NCBI RefSeq assembly: GCF_004564135.1
Contig: NZ_CP038255.1
Span: forward strand, 1,334,501-1,398,500
Length of the DNA stretch: 64,000 nucleotides
From: Terasakiella sp. SH-1
GTDB lineage: Bacteria > Pseudomonadota > Alphaproteobacteria > Rhodospirillales > Terasakiellaceae
Reading direction: 5' to 3'
Part shown: positions 46,031-54,560 of the stretch, piece after piece
How the letters are laid out: each line of letters opens with the position of its first letter
How positions within the stretch are numbered: the stretch's first letter is position 1
Translations under genes and position numbers: made by a program
The notes under the pieces: model-generated
Database searches by the model: none
Seen by the model: the letters and a program-made list of their open reading frames with translations, nothing else
What the model was told of the DNA's origin: nothing

Positions 46031-46884
46031 TGATGTCGTTTCAGGAACGGTTTATTTCGGCTTCAGATGGGCTAAAGCTTTATGTTCGTGATTATCGCCC
46101 AAAGCAGATAGAGGGGCGAACCGTTTTATGTCTATCCGGGCTGACACGCAATTCTCAGGACTTTGATCAGATTGCGGATGTCATGTGCCAACGTGGTCAT
46201 CGTGTTGTGACACTGGATTATCGTGGCCGTGGGCGATCGGACTATGATCCTGATGGGCAGAATTATGCCCCCATGACGTATGTGTCAGATATTTTTAATG
46301 TTGCTTCGGCATTGGGCTTACATCACGTGGTCTTTTTAGGAACATCATTGGGGGGCTTGTTATCCATGGCGATGTGTGTGGTTGCCCCAAGTCTTGTACA
46401 CAGTGTCATTTTGAACGATGTGGGGCCGGATCTCGATGAAACGGGTCTTGCAAAGATCATCGCCTATACCAGTGACGATCGTGCCGTCAGTGATCTGGAA
46501 GGGGCTGTTGAAAAATTAAAAAGCCATTATCAGGATGAGCTGAGTTTTGATGATAAGGACTGGCATACGATTGCAAAGAAAACCTATAAGCTTGTCGATG
46601 GACGCTATATCCCGAATTGGGATGTGAAGATCGCTGAAAACCTCAAGGCTGATCGCGGTAAAGAGGAACGCAAAGATTTATGGCCCTATTTTCATGCGTT
46701 GGGCCTGCGAAAGGTGCTGGTGTTAAGGGGGGAAGTTTCTTCCGTTTTTAAGAAAGAAACTTATGAAAAAATGCTGGCTTCACTGGATAATATATCCGGT
46801 CTGGAAGTTGCCAATGTTGGTCATGCCCCTACCCTTGAAGAAGACAGTGCAGAACAGGCGATACTTGAATTTATCAGTTCCTGA
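46030..46884 (+). CDS. Alpha/beta hydrolase
   Basis: The 284-residue hydrolase has nucleophile Ser106 in GTSLGG, oxyanion SGLTRNS and late His in GHAPTLEED. It resembles the protein at 13323 in length and motifs. The ATG at 46030 overlaps the dehalogenase stop (TGATG). A hydrolase coupled to a haloacid dehalogenase would fit breakdown of a halogenated ester, but this is inference. Confidence 0.9.
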   Translation: MMSFQERFISASDGLKLYVRDYRPKQIEGRTVLCLSGLTRNSQDFDQIADVMCQRGHRVVTLDYRGRGRSDYDPDGQNYAPMTYVSDIFNVASALGLHHVVFLGTSLGGLLSMAMCVVAPSLVHSVILNDVGPDLDETGLAKIIAYTSDDRAVSDLEGAVEKLKSHYQDELSFDDKDWHTIAKKTYKLVDGRYIPNWDVKIAENLKADRGKEERKDLWPYFHALGLRKVLVLRGEVSSVFKKETYEKMLASLDNISGLEVANVGHAPTLEEDSAEQAILEFISS

Positions 46885-47175
46885 AAAGATCGCTTCCTGA
46901 CCTTCCATATAGAATGTGTTTCATAATGCTCTTGGTCTTACTGAGAGCGACTCGGCATGAATAATGAACAGTATATAAGTGTAATATGTTTTTTATTCGC
47001 TCACTACGGGTTTAAAAGTAATATTTTTTACCTAGGCGGTTGATTTTAGCACGTTATATTGCAATGCAGTGTCGAATTGGTGCGACGCAATACTGTTTCT
47101 TTTAGACTCTATATAAACTAGCAATACTATTATTCCCTAATATAACTTAGAGTTTTGTGTACATGGGGGCTTTAT
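46885..47175. other. Promoter gap before the haem chemoreceptor
   Basis: These 291 bases are AT-rich and hold TTGCAATGCA at 47059-47068, identical to 16937-16946 and 59916-59925. There is no gene. Confidence 0.6.
47059..47068. promoter_or_regulatory. TTGCAATGCA site upstream of chemoreceptor
   Basis: The exact 10-base sequence, with TGC/GCA half sites, also occurs upstream of the TRAP operon and of pdhA. PhaR of polyhydroxyalkanoate-forming bacteria binds TGC-rich palindromes, but this link is only a suggestion. Confidence 0.35.
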
Positions 47176-48897
47176 ATGCAAATCCAAATTAAAGGTAGTG
47201 TTGCCATTGCTTTTTCCATTGCTTCGGCATTAATGATCGGAGCAATCGCTTTTACGCTTGATGGTATATATTCAACAAAAATTGAGACAGAAGCGGAAAA
47301 AGAAGTAAACAACAGTATTCAGCGTGCTGTTCAAATGTTTATGGTTTCAACGGTTCGTTTTCTCGAGGAATACAAAGAGGCTTCTGAAGATGAAAAACCT
47401 GAAATCCATAATGCATGGATCAAGACTATTTTTGCTGTAGATAAGGCGGTTACCCATAATTTTGGAGAAGATATGACCCGTATTCGCTTAATTAATGCGG
47501 AGACGGTTGGTGGGCCGGGGTCCTTTGGTAAGGAACAGACTGAGCCCAAAATACCTTTTGAACACGACGCGTTAACCGCCCTCAGTAAAGGTGGTGAAAT
47601 TTATAAAACCCAGGATGAAGAATTCTTGCGGGTTGCTGTTCCATTGCCAAGTAATGCACATGAAGGCTGTGCGACATGTCATAGTATTGACCCTAAAGAG
47701 TCGATCTTTTTAGGGACACTGAATGTCTATGTGCCCCTAACAAATATGAAAGTTGCGGCATATGAGGAATCTACAAACATTATTATGCTGGTGGTTGCTC
47801 TTTTGCTGGCGACTTTTGGGGGGACGTATTTCTTTATCGCAAAACGTATTGTGACACCGATCTCTCAAACAACGCGTACCATGCGTCGTCTTGCCCGTGG
47901 GGAAGACGACATTATGCTTAAAGGTGTTGAGCGGACTGATGAAATTGGTGAGATGGCGCAGTCGGTGCAGGTTTTCCAAGAGAATGCACAGCGTGTGAAG
48001 CATCTTGAGGAAGAGCAAACAGCGCAAGAAAAAGCGGCCGAAGAAAAGAGAAAGGTCGCTCTTCGCGAAACTGCCGATGCGTTTGAGGCTGAGGTTCAAG
48101 ACATTGTACGCGCTGTACACGAAGCCTCAGAACAATTGAAAAACCTGGCTGAGGGAATGTCTGATGCGGCTGGGCATGTCGGTGGTGCTGCTGAAAATGC
48201 TTCAAACGCTGCAGGAAGTATTTCTCAGAATGTCGATGCGGTGGCCGCTGCCTCTGAAGAACTGTCTTGTTCGGTTGATGGCATTACGCGTCAAGTCAAT
48301 CATGCATATGATACTTCATCGAATGCATCGAACCTGAGCCAGGGTGTCAGCGAAAATGTACAAAGCTTGTCTAACAAGGTGACGCAAATTTCGGAAGTTG
48401 TTGGGCTCATTACAGATATTGCCAATCAAACGAACCTGTTAGCATTGAATGCCACCATTGAAGCTGCCCGAGCGGGTGAAGCAGGGAAAGGGTTTGCTGT
48501 TGTTGCGTCAGAAGTGAAGAACCTGGCCAATCAAACGGCTAAAGCCACAGAACAGATTGAAACCCAAATTAGTGGTGTCGTCGCGGCAACAGAAGAAACG
48601 GTTCAAGGGTTCTCTCATATTAATTCCGCTATTTCTGAGGTTCAGGAAACCTCAACTGAAATTGCAGCTGCGATTGAAGAGCAAGGTGCAGCAACGAGAG
48701 AAATCGCAGGTAATGCAACACAAACTGCAAAGGATGTTGCTTTGGTCTCAACAACAGTGAGTGATGTAAAAGAAGGCGCACAAAGCAATGTTGGTCGCTC
48801 TCAACAAGTTCTTTCTTCTGCAGAAGACCTGCAAAACCAAGCAGAGACTTTAAGGAGACGCTTGAGAGACTTCTTAACGGCACTGCGAGAAGGCTAA
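47176..48897 (+). CDS. Methyl-accepting chemotaxis protein with periplasmic c-type haem motif (DUF3365/Tll0287-like)
   Basis: The 573-residue receptor has TM1 at 8-29, a periplasmic domain at 30-198 with CATCH (Cys165, Cys168, His169), TM2 at 201-221, HAMP, and the signalling domain with [22 protein letters not shown]. The CXXCH and the following [10 protein letters not shown] fit DUF3365 haem sensors. Haem attachment in the periplasm suggests a redox, O2 or NO stimulus. The start is ATG 47176 with GGGGG upstream. It has its own promoter gap and terminator. Confidence 0.92.
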   Translation: MQIQIKGSVAIAFSIASALMIGAIAFTLDGIYSTKIETEAEKEVNNSIQRAVQMFMVSTVRFLEEYKEASEDEKPEIHNAWIKTIFAVDKAVTHNFGEDMTRIRLINAETVGGPGSFGKEQTEPKIPFEHDALTALSKGGEIYKTQDEEFLRVAVPLPSNAHEGCATCHSIDPKESIFLGTLNVYVPLTNMKVAAYEESTNIIMLVVALLLATFGGTYFFIAKRIVTPISQTTRTMRRLARGEDDIMLKGVERTDEIGEMAQSVQVFQENAQRVKHLEEEQTAQEKAAEEKRKVALRETADAFEAEVQDIVRAVHEASEQLKNLAEGMSDAAGHVGGAAENASNAAGSISQNVDAVAAASEELSCSVDGITRQVNHAYDTSSNASNLSQGVSENVQSLSNKVTQISEVVGLITDIANQTNLLALNATIEAARAGEAGKGFAVVASEVKNLANQTAKATEQIETQISGVVAATEETVQGFSHINSAISEVQETSTEIAAAIEEQGAATREIAGNATQTAKDVALVSTTVSDVKEGAQSNVGRSQQVLSSAEDLQNQAETLRRRLRDFLTALREG

Positions 48898-48914
48898 GAG
48901 CAATCTACAATTCC

Positions 48915-48961
48915 CCTTTGGCCTAAGCAAAAATGTGAAAGCAGTAGGTGTAGGCCAAAGG
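48915..48961. repeat. Inverted repeat CCTTTGGCCTA / TAGGCCAAAGG
   Basis: There are eleven perfectly paired bases with a 25-base loop between the chemoreceptor stop and its terminator. There is no T run, so it is not a simple terminator; a small RNA or 3' stabiliser is possible. Confidence 0.5.
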
Positions 48962-49004
48962 ACTGGATTAAACTCTGACTTTTGTAGGTAATCGGATTGG
49001 CCAT

Positions 49005-49038
49005 GAAAAAAGCCCGGCTCTATCGAACCGGGCTTTTT
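49005..49038. terminator. Bidirectional terminator between chemoreceptor and bactofilin gene
   Basis: AAAAAGCCCGG pairs with CCGGGCTTTTT around an 8-base loop. Confidence 0.9.
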
Positions 49039-49054
49039 GAATCAGATAGCTTGT

Positions 49055-49558
49055 TTAAGCTGTTGCTTTTTTTGCATCTGCTGTATTGCTTTTATTGTTG
49101 GATGCATTGGCGTTCGAATTGGGTTTATTCGTTCCCCCTGCCCCTTTAAGAGGTGTTTTCTTGCTGGGATTAAGGCTGAATTCGCCATCGACCAGGCGTT
49201 TGCAGTGACCTTCCAGGAAGGCACCCGTTTCAATTGACAGGTTGTCATGCAGGATATCACCGACAACGTGGGCGCTTTTAGCAAGGCTCACATTCAGGGC
49301 CTTGATTTGACCATCGACTTTACCGTGAACACGAATGGATTCAGCGATGACTTCCCCTTTAATATGGGCAGTTTCGCCAACGAGAATATCTTTGCTGATG
49401 ATGTCGCCACTTACAGTGCCATCAATCTGAATTTCGCCTTCACTTTTCAGGTTGCCTGTTACAGACAGGTCTTCGCTGATGATAGACGGTGCGACACGTT
49501 TCTTCGGCGCAGAAACGCTGGAAGTCTTTGGTGAGTTGCTTTTAGCCTTGGAAAACAT
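49055..49558 (-). CDS. Bactofilin (polymer-forming cytoskeletal protein)
   Basis: The 167-residue protein forms nucleotide-free filaments that shape the cell. The central beta-helix (about residues 35-130) shows the repeating SV.G...S.G.I.IDGTV.GDI pattern; the tails are polar and disordered. ATG 49558 overlaps the end of the M23 peptidase gene by 17 bases, so the two are translationally coupled, as in the conserved bactofilin/peptidase pair. Confidence 0.94.
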   Translation of the reverse strand: MFSKAKSNSPKTSSVSAPKKRVAPSIISEDLSVTGNLKSEGEIQIDGTVSGDIISKDILVGETAHIKGEVIAESIRVHGKVDGQIKALNVSLAKSAHVVGDILHDNLSIETGAFLEGHCKRLVDGEFSLNPSKKTPLKGAGGTNKPNSNANASNNKSNTADAKKATA

Positions 49559-50852
49559 TGCGTCCTGCCTTGATAAATTTATACGGATCGACATTTTTGC
49601 CATTTACACGTACTTCGTAATGTAAATGGGCGCCAGTGCTACGGCCTGTGTTCCCCACAAGTCCAATCTTGGTTCTAAAGTCAATTGTATCACCTTTTTT
49701 GACGAGTGTCTTATGCAGGTGACCATAACGTGTTTCAATCCCGTTACCATGATCAACGATGATAAAGCGACCATAGTTGCCTTTCCAGCCAACAAACTTC
49801 ACTTTACCCGGCGCTGTCACATAAACGGGTGTTTTTTTCGTGGCAGCCATATCCAGACCGTAATGAACGGCCCAGCGATTGTTCACCGGATCACGGCGCT
49901 TACCATATCGGCTGCTGATATAGTAATAGTCAAGAGGTTGTGCCAAAGGTAAAGAGGCACGAATTTTTTGCAGGCCCTGCCAGCGGGCTAAATGACGATC
50001 AACCGCGTTCAGTTGAATTTGTTCAGCTTCTTCGGTTGCTTCGCCCTGACTATTGAGAGCTGCGATGAAAGGCCCGCCAGATGCGGTTGTATCTTCATCA
50101 AGGGTGCCTAACATTTTATCCGGATCAAGACCAGCCAAGGTCATGATTCCTTCAATATCTGTAATCTCTTCACTAGCTTGATTGGTCACGCGCTTGATCA
50201 AATCTTCCTGAGAATGATTGAGGCGGGCAACTTTAATTTCAGTTTCACGCAGCTTTTCTTCAATACGTTCTTTTTGCAGACGTGCTGTATTGCGTTCCGC
50301 CAAGGCTGTTTGTAAATCCATTTCCTTTAAGGACAGGTCGCCTTTCAGGGAATAGTTACGGTTTGCCAGCTCGCGCATGGAATCTTCAATGGAATTCAGT
50401 TGGGTATTCAGGTGCATACGCGCAATTTGTGCTTCTTTACGGGCTGCTTCGGCTGAAACCAGCTTGTCCTTATTTTTCAGAGCCTCTTTGCCAAGGCTTG
50501 CCACCATCATGGAATGGTTGGCTTCCAGTTCGTCACTGATGTTGGTGAATTTGGTCTGATATTCATTAACTTCGGTCAGCAGACTGCGATAAGCGACCTG
50601 CACGCTGAGAATTTCTTTGTCTTTGGCAACCAGTTCTGCACCATGCATAAAGTGATTGATGCTGGTAAACCCTGTCCAGCTCAGCAGTGCAAAAGCACTG
50701 GCGGCTAAAGTCATTTGTGTGCGTTTGGAGGCGCGCAGGTATTTGATGTCTGCGTCTGTGCGCAAGACAAGCTGGCGTTCCGGAAAGTATTTATCGGTAA
50801 GTTCGACGGTTTTTTCTTTTACTTTATCGTACCGTTTTTTCAAGTCGTTCAT
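49542..50852 (-). CDS. M23 family metallopeptidase, bactofilin partner
   Basis: The 436-residue protein has one membrane helix near residues 48-65, a long coiled coil (about 80-220), and a C-terminal LytM domain with zinc ligands in HYGLDMAA and GAHLHYEV and the structural YGHL. It is probably a peptidoglycan endopeptidase directed by bactofilin. It is divergent from pgpA, with 255 bases between. Confidence 0.93.
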   Translation of the reverse strand: MNDLKKRYDKVKEKTVELTDKYFPERQLVLRTDADIKYLRASKRTQMTLAASAFALLSWTGFTSINHFMHGAELVAKDKEILSVQVAYRSLLTEVNEYQTKFTNISDELEANHSMMVASLGKEALKNKDKLVSAEAARKEAQIARMHLNTQLNSIEDSMRELANRNYSLKGDLSLKEMDLQTALAERNTARLQKERIEEKLRETEIKVARLNHSQEDLIKRVTNQASEEITDIEGIMTLAGLDPDKMLGTLDEDTTASGGPFIAALNSQGEATEEAEQIQLNAVDRHLARWQGLQKIRASLPLAQPLDYYYISSRYGKRRDPVNNRWAVHYGLDMAATKKTPVYVTAPGKVKFVGWKGNYGRFIIVDHGNGIETRYGHLHKTLVKKGDTIDFRTKIGLVGNTGRSTGAHLHYEVRVNGKNVDPYKFIKAGRNVFQG

Positions 50853-51107
50853 GTGCCCCTAGATACCGTTTTGTCAGACCCTAGTTATTCATTTTGTTTT
50901 TCAAAGCCTTATATGGCTTATTGAAACGGGTCGATAATTACGTTGGTAACTACCTTTCTCAAAATCCCAAGCATTTATACAGTGCTTTGTCCTCTAACGC
51001 TATGCCAATAATCAAAAAAATGTAAATTCTTTGCCTATTGGTTTTACTTTACGACTTATGTTATATCGCAATGTATTAAGATAAGGTTTCCAACAGGTGA
51101 GTTTATA

Positions 51108-51602
51108 GTGAGTTATAATCAGAAATTAAACAAGGAATTCCTCCTTTCACCTGCGGGTGTGCTTGCAACATGGTTTGGTTCGGGGCTTTTGCCCAAGGCC
51201 CCGGGGACATGGGGCTCGCTTGCTGCCCTGCCCTTTGCCTGGGGGATTCAATATTATACGGGCTGGATTGGCTTGAGTATTGCAACTGTGCTGGTTTTTT
51301 TAATCGGCTGGTGGGCGGCTCATGCCTTTGAAGAAAAGGCCGATGTGAAAGACCCTGGTGCGGTTGTGATTGACGAGGTTGCCGGGCAATGGCTGGTTCT
51401 GATCCCTGCTGGGTTGGACCTGAAACTTTATATCATTGGTTTTTTCTTGTTTCGTCTTGTAGATATCTTCAAACCTTGGCCGGCCTGTTGGTTTGATCGT
51501 CATGTTCATGGCGGTCTGGGCATTATGCTGGACGATGTGGTTGCCGCCCTTTATGGTTTGATTGCGATTTATTTTATCCAAATTCAATTAAGCGGGATGT
51601 AG
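51108..51602 (+). CDS. pgpA: Phosphatidylglycerophosphatase A
   Basis: PgpA dephosphorylates phosphatidylglycerophosphate at the inner membrane. The 164-residue protein has GLLPKAPGTWGSL, DPGAVVIDEVAGQW with acidic metal ligands, FKPWPA and the HGGLGIMLDD end, and three or four hydrophobic helices. Start GTG 51108 with AGGTGAG upstream. It is 4 bases before pncC. Confidence 0.95.
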   Translation: MSYNQKLNKEFLLSPAGVLATWFGSGLLPKAPGTWGSLAALPFAWGIQYYTGWIGLSIATVLVFLIGWWAAHAFEEKADVKDPGAVVIDEVAGQWLVLIPAGLDLKLYIIGFFLFRLVDIFKPWPACWFDRHVHGGLGIMLDDVVAALYGLIAIYFIQIQLSGM

Positions 51603-51606
51603 TCCG

Positions 51607-52092
51607 ATGAAATTGAACAGCCTTGCCAAAGAAACACTCATTGCCTGTCGCAGGGCGGGCTTAATGATTGCCACGGCTGAATCCTGTACTGGGGGTATGA
51701 TTAGTGCAGCTCTGACCTCCGTTTCTGGCTCATCAGATGTGTTTGATCGTGCTTTCATCACCTATTCCAATCAGGCCAAGCAGGATATGTTGCATGTGCC
51801 TGAGAAAAAGCTGGAAAAACACGGGGCTGTGAGTAAGCAAGTCGCCAAAGCCATGGCGGAAGGAGCCCTGAGCGTTTGTGACAGTGACTTATGTGTTGCT
51901 GTGACCGGAATTGCCGGACCTGACGGAGGCACAGATGAAAAGCCTGTTGGGCTGGTTTATATCGCTTGTGCTAAAAACGGCAGCACGACCATTGTGGAAA
52001 AGCATAGATTTGAAGGCGGTCGTGATGACGTTCGTTTTCAAACGGCTGAACGGGCCTTAAAATTGATCCAAATTCAGGCTTTGGTGCCGTAA
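51607..52092 (+). CDS. pncC: Nicotinamide-nucleotide amidohydrolase (CinA C-terminal domain)
   Basis: The 161-residue protein is a stand-alone CinA C-terminal domain, deamidating NMN in pyridine nucleotide salvage. It shows TAESCTGGMISAALTSVSGSS, YSNQAKQDML and AVTGIAGPDGGTDEKPVGLVY. It is co-transcribed with pgpA. Its 3' end overlaps the convergent COQ10-like gene by 19 bases. Confidence 0.94.
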   Translation: MKLNSLAKETLIACRRAGLMIATAESCTGGMISAALTSVSGSSDVFDRAFITYSNQAKQDMLHVPEKKLEKHGAVSKQVAKAMAEGALSVCDSDLCVAVTGIAGPDGGTDEKPVGLVYIACAKNGSTTIVEKHRFEGGRDDVRFQTAERALKLIQIQALVP

Positions 52093-52514
52093 AGCTCTAC
52101 GGCACGTTTTTCAAAGGCATTGATCATCAGCTTGACGGCTTCGTTAAACACTGCGCCCATGGCTTTTTGCAAAATGGCGGATCGAAATTCAAAATCGACA
52201 AAAAAGTCGATGGTGCAGCCGCCATTTTCATCTTCATCAAATTTCCAGTGGCTGTTGAGATATTTAAACGGGCCATTTTTATAGACGATTTGGACTTCCT
52301 TATCCTGATCAAGGGTCACTTCCGAGGTGTATTTTTCACGAATCATCTTAAAGCCAATCACCATATCGGCCACCATATGGTTGCCTTCAAGTGAGCGCAC
52401 GCGCGTTGCCACACACCAGGGTAAAAAGTCTGGGTATTTAGCAACATCGGCGACCAAGTTATACATCTCAGCCGCCGAGAATGGGCTTTTTTTAATTTCT
52501 GCGTGCGTTGGCAT
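52074..52514 (-). CDS. COQ10/RatA family START-like protein
   Basis: The 146-residue lipid-binding fold protein has YNLVADVAKYPDFLPWC at its start and FVDFEFRSAILQKAMG late. In mitochondria the COQ10 relative binds ubiquinone; some bacterial members are annotated RatA toxins, which the sequence cannot settle. Here it lies 7 bases before lipA on the same strand, the common alphaproteobacterial order lipA then COQ10-like. Confidence 0.93.
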   Translation of the reverse strand: MPTHAEIKKSPFSAAEMYNLVADVAKYPDFLPWCVATRVRSLEGNHMVADMVIGFKMIREKYTSEVTLDQDKEVQIVYKNGPFKYLNSHWKFDEDENGGCTIDFFVDFEFRSAILQKAMGAVFNEAVKLMINAFEKRAVELYGTKA

Positions 52515-52521
52515 GCGGGCC

Positions 52522-53466
52522 TTACTTTAGCTTTGCAAGTTGTTCCTCACGCGCAGCACGCAATTTGGCAAAATCATGATCGGCATGATAGCTCGAACGA
52601 GTAAGCGGCGTACAAGATGCCAGCAGGAAACCCTTGCGTTTGGCGATCTTTGTATATTCTTCAAACTCTTCCGGCGTCACGAAACGGTCAATCGCTGCGT
52701 GCTTTGGCGTGGGTGCTAAGTACTGCCCAATGGTCAAAAAGTCAACATCTGCGCATCGCATGTCATCCATGACCTGAATGACTTCTTCCTTTGTTTCGCC
52801 CAAACCGACCATGATGCCGGACTTGGTGAAAATATGCGGGTCTATTTCTTTTACCTGTTGGAGAACACGCAAGGAATGGTAATAGCGTGATCCCAACTGC
52901 ACGGATGGGAACAGGCGCGGCACAGTTTCTAGGTTGTGGTTAAACACGTCCGGTTTGGCTGCGACCACATGTTCCAAGGCCCCTTCTTTTCCACGGAAAT
53001 CCGGTGTTAGAATTTCAATGGTGGTATCTGGGGATTTTTCACGAATGCGTTGGATACATTGGACAAACTGATCTGCCCCGCCATCATCAAGGTCATCGCG
53101 ATCAACTGAGGTAATAACCACATGTTTCGCGCCCATGGTTGCCACGGAAATAGAAACATTTTCCGGTTCCATCGGGTCAGGCGCATTGGGCTTGCCCGTA
53201 ATTACGTTACAGAAAGTACAAGCACGGGTGCAAATCTCGCCCAGGATCATGAAGGTTGCATGTTTGCGTTCCCAGCATTCGCCAATATTGGGGCAAGAGG
53301 CTTCTTCACAAACCGTATGCAGGTTCTTATCCCGCATCAGTTTACGTGTCTCGTTATAGCCTTTTGACACAGGGGCTTTCACGCGGATCCAGGATGGTTT
53401 TTTCTGGATGGGGTTATCCGGGTTTTTCTGCTTTTCGGGGTGACGCAATTTCGGTGCTTCACTCAT
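52522..53466 (-). CDS. lipA: Lipoyl synthase
   Basis: This radical SAM enzyme adds two sulfurs to octanoylated lipoyl domains. The 314-residue protein has the auxiliary cluster Cys53, Cys58, Cys64 ([12 protein letters not shown]), the radical SAM Cys79, Cys83, Cys86 (CTRACTFC) and the C-terminal Ser in the RSSYHAD segment. Its products are the E2 and E1 beta lipoyl domains encoded at 56-59 kb. Confidence 0.97.
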   Translation of the reverse strand: MSEAPKLRHPEKQKNPDNPIQKKPSWIRVKAPVSKGYNETRKLMRDKNLHTVCEEASCPNIGECWERKHATFMILGEICTRACTFCNVITGKPNAPDPMEPENVSISVATMGAKHVVITSVDRDDLDDGGADQFVQCIQRIREKSPDTTIEILTPDFRGKEGALEHVVAAKPDVFNHNLETVPRLFPSVQLGSRYYHSLRVLQQVKEIDPHIFTKSGIMVGLGETKEEVIQVMDDMRCADVDFLTIGQYLAPTPKHAAIDRFVTPEEFEEYTKIAKRKGFLLASCTPLTRSSYHADHDFAKLRAAREEQLAKLK

Positions 53467-53499
53467 GATCTGTTGATCCTTCTTTCATGTAAAGCTGTC

Positions 53500-54324
53500 C
53501 TACCCACAGCATTTCTTGTTTGGCTTGATCGCTTCGATGGAGGCAGAGGCCACATATTGTTCAATACCGCGCCCCGGTGCCCAATCTTTAATATATTCAC
53601 GGCTTTCTTCTTTGACATCAATGTTGATATCAACAAAGCCGACAGCTTCCAGCCAGTTTGTTAAATCTTCTACAGAAGCCGCACCGGAAACGCAACCGCA
53701 CAGCAATTCTGTATCCTCTTGAATATCTTGTGGCATATCATGTGTCTGGACCACATCAGAAATGGCCACACGACCACCGGGCTTAAGCACACGATAAGAT
53801 TCTTCAATCACGCGATCTTTGCGTGGGGACAAGTTTATCACACAGTTGGAAATAATCACATCGGCGGTGTTATCGGCAATGGGCAGGTTCTCAATCTCAC
53901 CCAAGCGGAATTCCACATTATCAGCACCAATCTTTTGGGCGTTATCACGGGCCTTGCGCAACATATCCGGTGTCATATCCACACCAATGACTTGCCCTGC
54001 TGTGCCCACCTGTTTGGCAGATAGAAAACAGTCAAAGCCACCACCTGAGCCCAAATCAACAACGGTTTCACCTGATTGCATTGCGGCGATGGCAGATGGA
54101 TTGCCACAACCAAGTCCCATGTTTGCCCCATCGGGAACTGCTGCGAGTTCTTCTTCGCTATAGCCGAAATTCTTGGCGAATTCTTCGGCAGATGGTGTGT
54201 CTGCCCCACCTGTTGCGGGAAGGCAACAACCTGCATTGCCGCCAGAATTGGCAATTTTGGCATAGCTTTCAGAAACGTCCTTGCGAACGTCATCATCAGT
54301 TTTAGGGCCACAGCAACCGGACAT
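53500..54324 (-). CDS. arsM: Arsenite S-adenosylmethyltransferase
   Basis: ArsM methylates As(III) using SAM. The 274-residue protein has SAM motif VVDLGSGGGFDCF and three separated Cys (73 in LGCGNP, 161 in SNCVINLSP, 211 in CGCVSG) at positions matching the arsenic-binding trio. It also has CC pairs near both ends (4-5, 33-34, 272-273). No other ars gene is adjacent. Confidence 0.93.
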   Translation of the reverse strand: MSGCCGPKTDDDVRKDVSESYAKIANSGGNAGCCLPATGGADTPSAEEFAKNFGYSEEELAAVPDGANMGLGCGNPSAIAAMQSGETVVDLGSGGGFDCFLSAKQVGTAGQVIGVDMTPDMLRKARDNAQKIGADNVEFRLGEIENLPIADNTADVIISNCVINLSPRKDRVIEESYRVLKPGGRVAISDVVQTHDMPQDIQEDTELLCGCVSGAASVEDLTNWLEAVGFVDINIDVKEESREYIKDWAPGRGIEQYVASASIEAIKPNKKCCG

Positions 54325-54383
54325 GAGAACCTCGTCTAATTATCTGTTTCCCTGTGTAAACAGGGAACTTGTGTGAAGAGAGA

Positions 54384-54401
54384 TTCCTGCTTTCGCAGGA
54401 A
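54384..54401. repeat. Hairpin TTCCTGC/GCAGGAA, half of the dispersed repeat
   Basis: The perfect seven-pair stem with loop TTTC is the same as one half of the unit at 54474. Confidence 0.5.
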
Positions 54402-54473
54402 AACAAAACGGAGAGGAAACTATAGCCCCCTCCCCGTCTTAATCAATTCACTTTTTTGTCAGCACCTTCCTAT

Positions 54474-54540
54474 ATCGTCCCCCCTGCGAAGGCAGGGGCC
54501 CATTTTCAAGGGTGGTTTCCTGCCTACGCAGGAATGACGA
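54474..54540. repeat. Dispersed double-hairpin intergenic repeat
   Basis: CCCCTGCGAAGGCAGGGG, a linker, then TTCCTGCCTACGCAGGAA followed by TGACGA lie downstream of lpd. Confidence 0.85.
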
Positions 54541-54560
54541 AAAAAGAAGATATAGGCAGC

